From Sabellastarte sp. h YS-2021 (Eukaryota; Annelida; Polychaeta; Sabellida; Sabellidae): 64,000 nt of DNA. The stretch lies in assembly GCA_964017235.1 (NCBI GenBank), contig OZ024938.1:57465816-57529815 (forward strand), read 5' to 3'. Made by a program: the position numbers and the translations under genes. This document shows, piece after piece, positions 56,001-61,381 of the stretch (the first letter of the stretch is position 1; each line of letters starts with the position of its first letter). Under the pieces are notes generated by a model that was not told the DNA's origin, made no database searches, and saw only the letters and a program-made list of their open reading frames with translations.

Positions 56001-58618
56001 AAGAGGAAACAGCTGAACAAGGAAATCATGCTAAGGGGGTAAAGCAGTAGATTATATTAGATTTGAACCATGAATTAAGCAAGGCAGAATCAAAACTTTA
56101 GTCCTTGCTATTTTTCAGCATGCAGATTCTCTCAGCTAGGCAATACAAACTGAGTGAATAAAATTATACAGCTATAAATTTCCTTACTGGGGTCACGATT
56201 TTAAAATGAACTATAATAGGCTAGTATACTTTGGTTGTGGTTTGGTCTACTTTAAATTTTTTGTAGGATGCCTTTGTGGGGATTCCAATTTGGATAGGAC
56301 GTCTTCGTTGGCATTTGGGCATTTGAGACAACTTGACAAACGTTTTGCATTTTATTTAGAAGCCTTTCCTAGGCCTTCGGGTGTTGTACAGAAAAATACA
56401 CACAGGAGGAGGAAGGGGAATGAGATGGATGAATCCTTGAATGTGTACCACACACTGACGCAAGGGTTTCTTTTCAGAGCTATAAGGAAGAAGTTCTCGT
56501 GTGAAGATCAATATGTACTGATACCACCGTAAGGACAGGTATGACTCTTCCATTACCTGTGACACAAGGGTCATATCTTGATCTATCTCTGTAGTTGTTA
56601 CTGCTGTCCTGTCGCAACACATAACAACCGCCAATCATGAACCCCACCCCTTCCTTGTATTGGTCATAGATCCACATCCTGGGGGCACACGTCTGAAATG
56701 ATTAACAGAGTCTCCCTTATAATCATAACTAGCTGAAACCAAACCCTGTGGAGTATTGTAAGGTATCTCATCAGGAGGGTTCCCCTTCTAAATGCAAGGT
56801 TTTGATGGGCATTAATTGCAGATGCTTGGACAGGGAAGGTTTGGTATTTTGTAATGTAGCTGTAACATTTACAAGACTATAAGTGAAGCCAGGTTTTAAA
56901 TGCAGTGGATGAGTGTCAGCAATCTGTCACAGAACATCTGCCACTGTCACTGTAAATGTTGTACACTGGAATCCATGTCATCGTGTTAATGTGAATAAAA
57001 TTATTAATACATTATCATATATCAAAAAAAAAATAATACTAATATAATAAAAAATAAAAGAAAAAAATCAGAAATTTCAATGGTCCCATTTTAATGTATT
57101 TGATTTCTGGATCACATAAGCCCAAAAATAAAGACCTGATCTTTCCGATTTTTTTTTTACGTTGGTAGGACCGGGCTAATGGAAGAAGTGGTTACATCTG
57201 TATAATATTCTGGAAACACAATGTCCGAATATTTTGAAAACACTCCTGTAGCAGAAGTCTATGTCATACAAGTGCTTTCGAATTATTATTATTACATACA
57301 GTGGGAGTAGTAATACTATGCACCTTACCAACACACTGGCATCTCTCTTGCCTGAAGTAGTCAGTGTAGCCCCAAGCCATTGGTCTGTTTTATTGGCCAA
57401 GTACTGAAACATGCCACTATCTGCAAAAGACAAACTGGCTCACTGATGCTCTTTCTTGCTATGAAACCAGGGTCCTCATTTACAAAGATTCTAAAAATCA
57501 GACACATAATCTCAGTTTTTGTCTCATGTGAGATTATGTAGAAATTGGTATTTTCAAAAGTAATCTCACGTGATCATAAACTCAACTTCTATGCTTAAAA
57601 TCAAGTGTTTGTTGAGAGTAAAGTCCACTTATTGGAATTGTTATTTCCAGTTGTAAAGTTCTCTGTTTTGGGGGCCATTGTTTGCGAAAACATACACATG
57701 GAGAACCAAGACAAAGGAACGAAGGCGCACAATACAATTAGTACAAATTCAGAAAATGAGTGTATGTATGAGTTTTATGATGAGTTTAAGCTGAAGAATT
57801 TTCCATATTGTGAAAAGTTTGAGTTTAAGCATAAACTCATAAAATTGGGTTGTGACTAAGTTTTAGCATGAGTTTTTAAGTTCAAGAATCTTTGTAAATA
57901 GAGGCCCAAGTGCAGTGAAAAACAAATCTCAATATTATTTACATTCACGAGTTTTCATCACAAGATAGAGATAATATTATATTTTACTTTTGATATGTCT
58001 AACCCAAACCCAGCTGTCCCTAAGGCATTACACATCAGCTGTTGTGCATCCAGATTCTCAATTAGACAGTCCTATTCAGGGCATGATAATTTATTCTATT
58101 AATATCATTTAAATATCCAGTTTTGTCACTGTGACATATACACTAAAGCATAGCATATTATTCCCATTCTGAATCTATTTTATTCTTTGTTCACACTCTA
58201 AGATTATCTATTGCAGTTAACACAGTCAGTGAGTACAAAACAATTAATAGGACATCAGAAAAAGTAAATAGCTGTCAAGTTTTGTCTTTTTCTCCAAGGC
58301 TTAGTTGAGATGCATCAACAAAGGAATATATGAATCAATTGTCTTTTTGACTTTTGAGTTCAACTTAGTCGATATCTGTGTGTCAAACTAACATAAATGC
58401 CTTTCCTTGTGCAGCTAAAAGTTATTATCATGTTAATTTATATGAAAAAAGTTAATGTTCTTTACCCATTCATTTTTTTGGCTTTAACCTATTTAAGACA
58501 CCTACCATCTTCATGGAAATCCATGGCTTGACAGTCGTCATTTGAGTTCATTCTACACATGTACACATCTCCACTTTGGTATCGTACACGTTGTGAAGCT
58601 GGGGCCCCAACTAACAGC
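22952..58618 (-). CDS. integrin alpha chain, non-I-domain, cleaved type; 26 exons, 5' end missing
   Basis: Integrin alpha subunits pair with beta subunits at the cell surface to bind matrix ligands and signal. The 26 exons listed separately join in frame across 25 GT-AG introns and give 977 residues (numbered from the first visible whole codon). Residues 1 to about 430 are FG-GAP repeats, with Ca2+-binding loops at 245-253, 311-319 and 374-382. No I domain interrupts the propeller between CAPR (70) and CQSGFSA (128). Cysteine-rich thigh/calf domains follow, then an RTKR furin-type site ending at 808, a transmembrane helix at about 914-936 and a 40-residue tail opening CGFFKR. The signal peptide and first half-blade are absent from the window. 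Motifs such as CQSGFSA and SSYTAQGQL lean to the RGD/PS2 side, whereas GGCYVLRQD resembles laminin-type chains; the subclass is open. Confidence 0.95.
24497..24619 (-). CDS. integrin alpha exon: transmembrane helix
   Basis: 41 codons (897-937), phase 0 at both ends. A short linker ending TKKVK is followed by WWIILVSVLAGLLLLILLA and the rest of the helix. Donor GTTAGT. Confidence 0.95.
24841..25080 (-). mobile_element. 3' end of the same LINE family as 1-577 (minus strand)
   Basis: The minus strand encodes VRSAPTLASFRKKLKSYLF, then a 3' UTR ending in AGAGATTAAGCACTAT. It is truncated and lies in an integrin intron. Confidence 0.75.
25207..25314 (-). CDS. integrin alpha exon, residues 861-896
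   Basis: 36 codons, phase 0-0: MDGEKIFLQVASSAS, ending DLKHATFQ. This is the juxtamembrane stalk just before the transmembrane exon. Confidence 0.93.
26018..26137 (-). CDS. integrin alpha exon, residues 821-860
   Basis: 40 codons, phase 0-0, with the calf-2 CKDQSNGCVEIVC cysteine cluster. Acceptor TTTTCAG, donor GTAGAG. Confidence 0.93.
26509..26568 (-). CDS. integrin alpha 60-bp exon with furin-type cleavage site
   Basis: Residues 801-820, phase 0-0. STEARTKR followed by AAQEIKE gives an R-X-K-R site (cleavage after 808), the expected heavy/light chain boundary. The exon carries little else. Confidence 0.92.
26755..26935 (-). repeat. tRNA-derived SINE-like family A, copy
   Basis: Minus-strand copy with AGAGGAAACCAGAATATACA, the B-box region CTGGGATTCAAATTAACTC and a head ending CACTGTACCACTGTGGCC. 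Confidence 0.6.
27346..27528 (-). CDS. integrin alpha exon, residues 740-800
   Basis: 61 codons, phase 0-0: LTNNGHSKTQ, VKIFWPSYTELFSNLLYL and a CCNGKC cluster. The preceding exon ends GPPVTHLYE, so the join reads YELTNNG, the expected integrin sequence. Confidence 0.95.
28611..28710 (-). CDS. integrin alpha exon, residues 707-739
   Basis: ASTPKELLYN through LEELGPPVTHLYE. It starts with the last base of a split Gly codon and ends in phase 0. Confidence 0.95.
29010..29140 (+). repeat. short dispersed repeat family B (SINE-like), copy
   Basis: GGTTTGACTCCCACAACAGG, then CCTGTCCCAATATGACCCTG and TCTGTTGAATGG, in an integrin intron. Confidence 0.6.
29417..29506 (-). CDS. integrin alpha exon, residues 677-705
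   Basis: TNPEDPSNRNNN, then VKLSIDLAAEVEMVLQ; split codons at both ends (Ser 676, Gly 706). Confidence 0.93.
29855..29934 (-). CDS. integrin alpha exon, residues 650-675
   Basis: VHLTVRASIGNIPRVGDKLE and on to VNVN, ending two bases into Ser 676. Confidence 0.93.
30463..30555 (-). CDS. integrin alpha exon, residues 619-649
   Basis: VTAVSCTDLDVES, then VIVCYVGNPLPAKQE, with the conserved Cys pair of the calf region. Phase 0-0. Confidence 0.93.
31099..32088. mobile_element. MITE-like element with CAGGGGCGTAGG ends
   Basis: The left end CAGGGGCGTAGGAAGC and the inverse of the right end (CATAGGCGTAGGGACTGG) are terminal inverted repeats followed inward by G-rich tracts, including a G21 run at 32026-32046. 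Ends of this kind are common on hAT-like non-autonomous elements (family knowledge). A clean target duplication was not found, and the interior has no coding signal. Confidence 0.5.
32455..33530. repeat. direct-repeat block interrupted by a MITE
   Basis: The segment GGGCTTAAAA, then AATTGGGT, TCTGTGGGCATTTTAGAGA and GGTGACCTTAAAATTAA occurs at 32457-32560 and again at 33252-33345. A more diverged relative lies at 33430-33520. The 32571-33195 element sits between the first two. Confidence 0.6.
32571..33195. mobile_element. Tc1/mariner-style MITE, 625 bp, TA target site
   Basis: The 21-bp ends share GAGTTTGCGAACAACGTTT and differ at one base (GAGAG versus GTGAG). They are flanked on both sides by TA (32569-32570 and 33196-33197). 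The interior contains a diverged tandem duplication of about 200 bp, in which each half has an ATAAAGTRTGTWATA-like core, TCAGTACA and CTGTAGATTATT. No transposase is encoded. Confidence 0.7.
34190..34275 (+). repeat. short dispersed repeat family B, partial copy
   Basis: AATACGACCCTGGCTGTTGA, then ACCCCAACTTTGACC, match the body and tail of the family; the head is missing. Confidence 0.5.
34442..34589 (-). CDS. integrin alpha exon, residues 570-618
   Basis: SLDKITYGKETEYELRLYVV to VKVEKS. One base completes Gly 569 and the exon ends in phase 0. Confidence 0.94.
34775..34945 (+). repeat. dispersed repeat family D, copy 1
   Basis: Shared with 63020-63190: ATAATTATTTTTATAATG, a TTAGCTAGCC-type segment, GTCTCCCAG, ACCTCTGATACAGTGTG-type and AGGCTAGGCT-type segments. 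The ends look weakly inverted (AGCTAGCC versus GGCTAGGCT), so it may be a small MITE. Confidence 0.55.
35326..35525 (-). CDS. integrin alpha exon, residues 503-568
   Basis: Starts ENMRDKLSPIRIKM and contains HILKACGPDEICIPDLVLD, a typical integrin alpha block. Donor GTAGGT. Confidence 0.96.
35979..36218 (+). repeat. tRNA-derived SINE-like family A, best copy
   Basis: The head GGTGCAGTGGTAACACACTT resembles a pol III A box, and GGTTCAAACC at 36033-36042 matches a B box. A body of about 150 bp follows (TTGGTAGTTGCTTACTGATG, then ACTGTATGTACTGGTTTCCT), then an A-rich AATAAA-type tail. Other copies are at 9835, 11785, 14890, 17346, 26755 and 46508. The layout fits a tRNA-derived SINE. Confidence 0.7.
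37182..37339 (-). CDS. integrin alpha exon, residues 451-502
   Basis: FETTMSLDIGKTINKRAYFG to CYSTQTIYLK. The acceptor TTTTGTAG precedes two bases that complete Val 450. It joins directly to ENMRDKL. Confidence 0.94.
37649..37704 (-). CDS. integrin alpha 56-bp exon, residues 432-449
   Basis: LSFDPCIIFKGHNAPNRI. Split codons at both ends give C431 and V450, restoring the expected C...C spacing at the propeller-thigh junction. Confidence 0.93.
38160..38285 (+). repeat. degenerate GTAATTGTA repeats
   Basis: Irregular repeats of GTAATTGTAATTG-type units at the left side of the Harbinger-like element. Confidence 0.6.
38455..39300 (+). pseudogene. HARBI1-like (PIF/Harbinger) transposase remnant
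   Basis: The intact stretch 38529-38870 shows LKHLATGEMFKSL, WNVPHSPGALDGKHIAMKKP (around the first catalytic Asp) and FYNYKGFFSLVLLAL. A TAG at 38871-38873 interrupts the second catalytic block, which continues as RFLWVYVELS and SSSDAQTFN. Further frameshifts separate LLGDD, RRQLTREERIAN and the C-terminal VVRDIVLTCVVLHNML. At least one nonsense change and two frameshifts are present. Confidence 0.82.
39500..40060. other. AT-rich spacer between the two Harbinger genes
   Basis: Between the two transposon genes lies A/T-rich sequence with many CAATTT and AAAGGTCAAA words. No gene is visible. Confidence 0.4.
40595..41522 (-). pseudogene. MADF-domain partner protein of the Harbinger element, broken
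   Basis: On the minus strand the frame opens at 41522 with a low-complexity acidic/basic coil (RRREERQQREREKAEKQ). It shifts, then reads VDFVKDHEKLYDKNNEHFQD and CMWEIHK before a TAG, which is a MADF-domain start. Downstream pieces (SKSGQ, MTERQNWIQ, then SYVQQVMDQFAHIFPRPQ) follow in several frames. Several stops and shifts are present. Confidence 0.65.
42704..42851 (-). CDS. integrin alpha exon, residues 383-430 (end of propeller)
   Basis: Completes Asp 382, then reads IAIGAFGSDTAFSLRSRPVV to SSGTAIS and the first two bases of C431. Donor GTGGGT. Confidence 0.95.
42999..43241. mobile_element. short MITE with AGTCAAACTTGTA ends
   Basis: AGTCAAACTTGTA at the left and TACAAGTTTGACT at the right form terminal inverted repeats of a 243-bp element. 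It is rich in GTGGTCTC/GTGGTCAC words, and no coding capacity is present. Confidence 0.65.
43250..44485. other. integrin intron sequence, no feature recognised
   Basis: AT-rich, with two similar short segments mentioning CAAAATCGCCACTGG and AAGATGGCGAACAC typical of dispersed noncoding repeats. No exon is supported. Confidence 0.4.
44486..44674 (-). CDS. integrin alpha exon, residues 320-381
   Basis: Completes Asp 319, then LIVGAPYGGKDNSGVVFAYY to GGRDYDSNGYQ, containing the Ca2+ loop of the last FG-GAP repeat (D374, D376, N378, D382). Confidence 0.96.
44845..45105 (+). repeat. two-copy degenerate direct repeat
   Basis: AAGTTGATACTTTGTAG through CCTTGCCATAGTAACC is followed by a diverged second unit, AAGTCGATACTTGATAG through CCTTGCCGTAGTGATC. 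Both units end in GTGACCTTT or TTGACCTTT. Confidence 0.55.
45106..46278. other. integrin intron sequence, no feature recognised
   Basis: Contains a run of degenerate, periodically spaced words (TATRATATGTRYCATATAAATTTA-like, abbreviated) between about 45430 and 45700. They may be remnants of a short tandem repeat. Confidence 0.4.
46279..46387 (-). CDS. integrin alpha exon, residues 283-318
   Basis: IGFNDETTMLTESLQDQSRF to GDLNADGYG, with the Ca2+ loop D311/N313/D315 closing at D319. Confidence 0.96.
46508..46738 (-). repeat. tRNA-derived SINE-like family A, copy
   Basis: The minus-strand copy runs from the TTTATTTATTTGGGTTT end to a B-box region GGGGTTTGAACCACAGACC and a decayed head. Confidence 0.65.
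46967..47063 (-). CDS. integrin alpha exon, residues 251-282
   Basis: LDDLAVGAPMYSAYDRNLFE to YVFYQSQQ. One base completes Gly 250. Confidence 0.96.
47642..48150. mobile_element. MITE rich in CTACTA/TAGTAG words
   Basis: The ends GCCCAGTTTTGTAAAGGCCT (left) and the inverse of AGGCCTTTGTGAAACTGGGC (right) are terminal inverted repeats. The 509-bp interior is built of short alternating CTACTAAGT / TAGAAG words. No protein is encoded. Confidence 0.7.
48893..49002 (-). CDS. integrin alpha exon, residues 214-249
   Basis: LNFYDHTFASLGFTLAGG to GYCMSVGDFNGD, including the canonical Ca2+ loop D245-N247-D249. Confidence 0.96.
49095..49460 (+). mobile_element. decayed LINE 3' end, same family as 1-577
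   Basis: Traces of the reverse transcriptase C-terminus (KSVKQFGYIFGFD, then PSVASFRRKPKSYLYTKAYQ) contain stops. The terminus reads GAGATTAAGTGCTATAAAAG, followed by an AATTACAATTA tail. Confidence 0.7.
49702..49742 (-). CDS. integrin alpha 41-bp exon, residues 201-213
   Basis: YVSAAPRRDLVGT, with two bases completing Asp 200. This is one of the shortest exons of the gene. Confidence 0.92.
50452..50586 (-). CDS. integrin alpha exon, residues 156-199
   Basis: Completes Gly 155, then QLVKQAVGEKSED to YNGFSMAIGQFNKDAHL. The FG-GAP metal loop starts with Gln 192 rather than the usual Asp. Confidence 0.94.
50812..51110 (-). mobile_element. LINE 3' end on the minus strand
   Basis: The minus strand encodes VWNDLSDNVCFASTLACFRK and a 3' UTR ending AGAGATTAAGTGCTAC, matching the 1-577 family. 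Confidence 0.7.
51750..51856 (-). repeat. short dispersed repeat family C, copy touching a splice donor
   Basis: On the minus strand TCAAAGAACCCCAGGGACAA, then ATGATAAATCGTC and CCTCTGTCTTTCAGTAGGG, match the family. Its upstream edge lies within about 20 bp of the donor of the 51859-51907 exon. Confidence 0.55.
51859..51907 (-). CDS. integrin alpha 49-bp exon, residues 139-154
   Basis: KRDEIVMGCPSSYTAQ plus one base of Gly 155. Acceptor TTTTTCAG, donor GTAAGA. Confidence 0.92.
51985..52424. mobile_element. MITE-like element with ACATCCCATC ends, rich in ACGTG
   Basis: TTACATCCCATCG at the left and CGATGGGATGTA-type sequence (TGATGGGATGTACG) at the right form inverted ends. The interior is richer in CpG than its surroundings and holds several CACGTGCAT/GTACGTGCACG words. 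The exact ends are uncertain. Confidence 0.5.
52800..53045 (-). repeat. possible SINE-like repeat, single copy
   Basis: CCAGGATTTAAACCCTAGG resembles a B-box region on the minus strand, and the segment has the compositional style of the other SINE-like copies. No second copy is in the window, so this is tentative. Confidence 0.3.
53827..53900 (-). CDS. integrin alpha exon, residues 115-138
   Basis: Completes Glu 114, then DDKLVLRDTRQRMCQSGFSA and VYNS, ending in phase 0. CQSGFSA is a conserved integrin propeller motif. Confidence 0.95.
53989..54095 (+). repeat. dispersed repeat family E, copy
   Basis: CCACTCAAGGTCATATTTT, then GTGTTTCTGTGAAATTAG, parallels 18342-18430. Confidence 0.45.
54390..55766 (+). 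mobile_element. Helentron/HINE-like element, copy 2 (five 147-bp units, ends decayed)
   Basis: Left end AACTAGACCTACGCATCAG, then AGAACCGATTC and TGTATTCACC. Five units start at 54470, 54617, 54764, 54911 and 55058, each exactly 147 bp apart. The right tail TGCATGATCCATAGTATCC (55729-55747) matches copy 1, but the terminal hairpin is reduced to GTATC/GATAC. Same family as 20746-21672 and 58965-61381, more diverged. It lies in an integrin intron, in the opposite direction to transcription. Confidence 0.68.
54470..55204 (+). repeat. 147-bp minisatellite, five units
   Basis: Period verified by the positions of TTGACC (TTGATG in unit 2). Frame-neutral length (49 codons) leaves long frames open on the minus strand; these are not genes. 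Confidence 0.85.
56557..56692 (-). CDS. integrin alpha exon, residues 69-113
   Basis: TCAPRMWIYDQYKEGVGF to YDPCVT plus one base of Glu 114. CAPR is a hallmark of propeller blade 2. The continuity with the next exon shows there is no I domain. Confidence 0.95.
57329..57420 (-). CDS. integrin alpha exon, residues 39-68
   Basis: Completes Asp 38, then SGMFQYLANKTDQWLGATLT to SGKRDASVL. Phase 0 at the 3' side. Confidence 0.95.
57470..57907. mobile_element. MITE with ATTTACAAAGATTCT ends
   Basis: The ends GGGTCCTCATTTACAAAGAT and the inverse of ATCTTTGTAAATAGAGGCCC are terminal inverted repeats. The 438-bp interior contains several inverted TGAGTTTA / TAAACTCA words. An 84-codon open frame inside has no domain. 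Confidence 0.65.
58506..58618 (-). CDS. integrin alpha, most upstream exon found, residues 1-37
   Basis: LLVGAPASQRVRYQSGDV to DFHED. One base at the 5' side belongs to a codon started in an unseen exon. LLVGAP is the first FG-GAP repeat, so the missing exon should encode the signal peptide and an FG.SV-type strand. Confidence 0.95.
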
Positions 58619-58964
58619 CTGTAATAAGTAAGTTTGAAATTTATGTACATGTACACCGTGGTGCTATACTTCTTGAACGATAAATACATTAATATAACAA
58701 ATATACACAAATAATTTATAAATAAAAATACAAATACAATAGATGACTAGATACACAGCTTATCAACAACATATATTATTGACTAAGAAATATTTGAGAA
58801 CAACACACACATGCAAAGAATGAGTAGATAAAACAGTAATTACAGAAAATATTAAAACAATAATTACAGAAAATATTATAACATATTGATAACATACACA
58901 CTTAAACAGAAAATTCGACTATCACAAGAAAATGATATACTTAACTAGAATAAATCCCACAATT

Positions 58965-61381
58965 AACTAGACCTAGCGCATCGGAGAACCGATGCAAATT
59001 GTATCCACCGTAAAGACAATGCACCAAAACCTCTAGTACCAATAACAAGCGAGTTATAAGCACTTTTAAGTTTGGCTATCCTCATTTGACCTTGAAGGGG
59101 GGGCCCAAGGTCAAATCCGACCACACCAGAAGATTCCCAGTGCATGATTTCCTATATGTTGGTTTACCATCCCAAACTTCTAGGACCAATAATAAGAGAG
59201 TTATAAGCACTTTTTAGTTTGGCTGTCCTCATTTGACCTTGACCGTGGGGCCCAAGGTCAAATCCGACCACACCAGAAGATTCCCAGCAGATTCCCAGCA
59301 GATGATTTCCTATAAGTTGGTTTACCATCCCAAACCTCTAGGACCAATAATAAGCGAGTTATAAGCACTTTTAGGTTTGGCTGTCCTCATTTGACCTTGA
59401 AGGAGGGGTTTAAGGTCAAATCCGACCACACCAGAAGATTGCCAGCCCATGATTTTCTATATGCTGGTTTACCATCCCAAACCTCTACGACCAATAATAA
59501 GCGAGTTATAGGCACTTTTACCTTTGGCTGTCCTTGTTTGACCTTGAAGGAGGGGCCCAAGGTCAAATCCGACCACACCAGAAGATTCCCAGGCCATGAT
59601 TTTCTATATGCTGGTTTACCATCCCAAACCTCCAGGACCAATAATAAGCGAGTTATAAGCACTTTTAAGTTTGGCTGTCCTCGTTTGACCTTGAATGAGG
59701 GGCCCAAGGTCAAATCCGACCTCACCAGAAGATTCCCAGCCCATGATTTTCTATATGTTGGTTTACCATCCCAAACCTCTACGACCAATAATAAGCGAGT
59801 TATAGGCACTTTTACCTTTGGCTATCCTCGTTTGACCTTGAAGGAGGGGCCCAAGGTCAAATCCGACAACACCATAAGATTCCCAGGCCATGATTTTCTA
59901 AAAGCTGGTTTACCATCCCAAACCTCTAGGACCAATAATAAGCAAGTTATAAGCACTTTTACCTTTGCCTATCCTCATTTGACCTTGAAGGAGGGGCCCA
60001 AGGTCAAGTCCGACCACACCAGAAGATTGCCAGCCCATGATTTTCTATATGCTGGTTTACCATCCCAAACCTCTAGGACCAATAATAAGCGAGTTATAAG
60101 CACTTTTAGGTTTGGCTGTCCTCATTTGACCTTGAAGGAGGGGTTTAAGGTCAAATCCGACCACACCAGAAGATTCCCAGAACATGATTTTCTATATGTT
60201 GGTTTACCATCCCAAACCTCTAGGACCAATAATAAGCGAGTTATAAGCACTTTTAAGTTTGGCTGTCCTCGTTTGACCTTGAATGAGGGGCCCAAGGTCA
60301 AATCCGACCACACCAGAAGATTCCCAGCCCATGATTTTCTATATGCTGGTTTACCATCCCAAACCTCTAGGACCAATAATAAGCGAGTTATAAGCACTTT
60401 TAAATTTGGCTGTCCTCGTTTGACCTTGAATGAGGGGCCCAAGGTCAAATCCGACCTCACCAAAAGATTCCCAGCCCATGATTTTCTATATGTTGGTTTA
60501 CCGTCCCAAACCTCTAGGACCAATAATAAGCGAGTTATAGGCACTTTTACCTTTGGCTATCATCGTTTGACCTTGAAGGAGGGGCCCAAGGTCAAATCCG
60601 ACCTCACCACAAGATTCCCAGCCCATGATTTTCTATATGTTGGTTTACTGTCCCAAACCTCTAGGACCAATAATAAGCGAGTTATAGGCACTTTTATCTT
60701 TGGCTATCCTCGTTTGACCTTGAAGGAGGGGCCCAAGGTCAAATCCGACCACACCAAAAGATTCCCAGCCTATGATTTCCTATAGGTTGGTTTACCATCC
60801 CAAACCTCTAGGACCAATAATAAGCGAGTTATAAGCACTTTTAAGTTTGGCTGTCCTCGTTTGACCTTGAAGGAGGGGTCCAAGGTCAAATGTGACCACT
60901 TCAGAAGATTCGCAGCACATGATTTCCTATAGGTTGGCTTCACATTGCAAACCTCTAGGACCAATAATAAGGGAGACATAGGCACTTTTAAAGTCCGCTA
61001 TGTGGGTTACTTCGGCACTCCGTGGATGACCTTGAATTAGGAGCTTCAAGGTCAAATGTGTGCAAGGTTATAGAGGACATGTATATGTGTCATACATATC
61101 ACCTATGAAGAGATTCAACCTTCTACCTATGAGGAACAGCCAGTAGAAAAATGTAGATTATTTTCAAAGAAATGCCCGTGGCGGCCATTTTGTTTTTCAG
61201 AATGAGGCTATTTTCCTTCCCAGAGAAGCTTACCCCCCAATGAAGATATCCTGCAAATCTGGTGAACCTAGCTGCTGTTGTTTTCCTCTTAGAGCGTTAA
61301 CGCCGAAAATCTCTACGCGCGGCGGCGGCGTAGCGGACGCTAAATCAAAGTATCCACCGGATGCTTCCGGTGGATACAATT
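58965..61381 (+). mobile_element. Helentron/HINE-like element, copy 3 (13 units, intact ends)
   Basis: Left end AACTAGACC, a 7-bp hairpin GCATCGG/CCGATGC (58978-58984 with 58989-58995), then AATTGTATCCACCG at 58997-59010. Thirteen 147-bp units follow. The right end is a 12-bp stem with a 4-nt loop (61350-61361 and 61366-61377), ending CGGTGGATACAATT (61368-61381), the exact inverse of the left 14-mer. The tail between array and hairpin includes a GC-rich CGCGGCGGCGGCG. This is the best-preserved copy in the window. It lies upstream of the first visible integrin exon, probably in intron 1. Confidence 0.75.
59086..61007 (+). repeat. 147-bp minisatellite, 13 units with a 735-bp higher-order period
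   Basis: TTGACC starts at 59086, 59233, 59391, 59538, 59685, 59832, 59979, 60126, 60273, 60420, 60567, 60714 and 60861. All steps are 147 except one of 158, caused by an 11-bp duplication near 59280-59301. Units 59391 and 60126, and 59685 and 60420, share private variants (GGTTTAAGG; GACCTCACC with TTATAGGCACTTTTACC). This points to duplication of a 5-unit block. Confidence 0.9.

Noticed and set aside
56206..56532. 108-codon plus-strand frame next to an integrin exon
   Set aside because: No domain or homologue recognised, no splice or promoter support; it lies in an intron opposite to the gene.
59391..60785. 464-codon plus-strand frame as a gene
   Set aside because: It is the 147-bp minisatellite read in a frame-neutral period; long frames are open on the other strand too, and copies elsewhere are broken.
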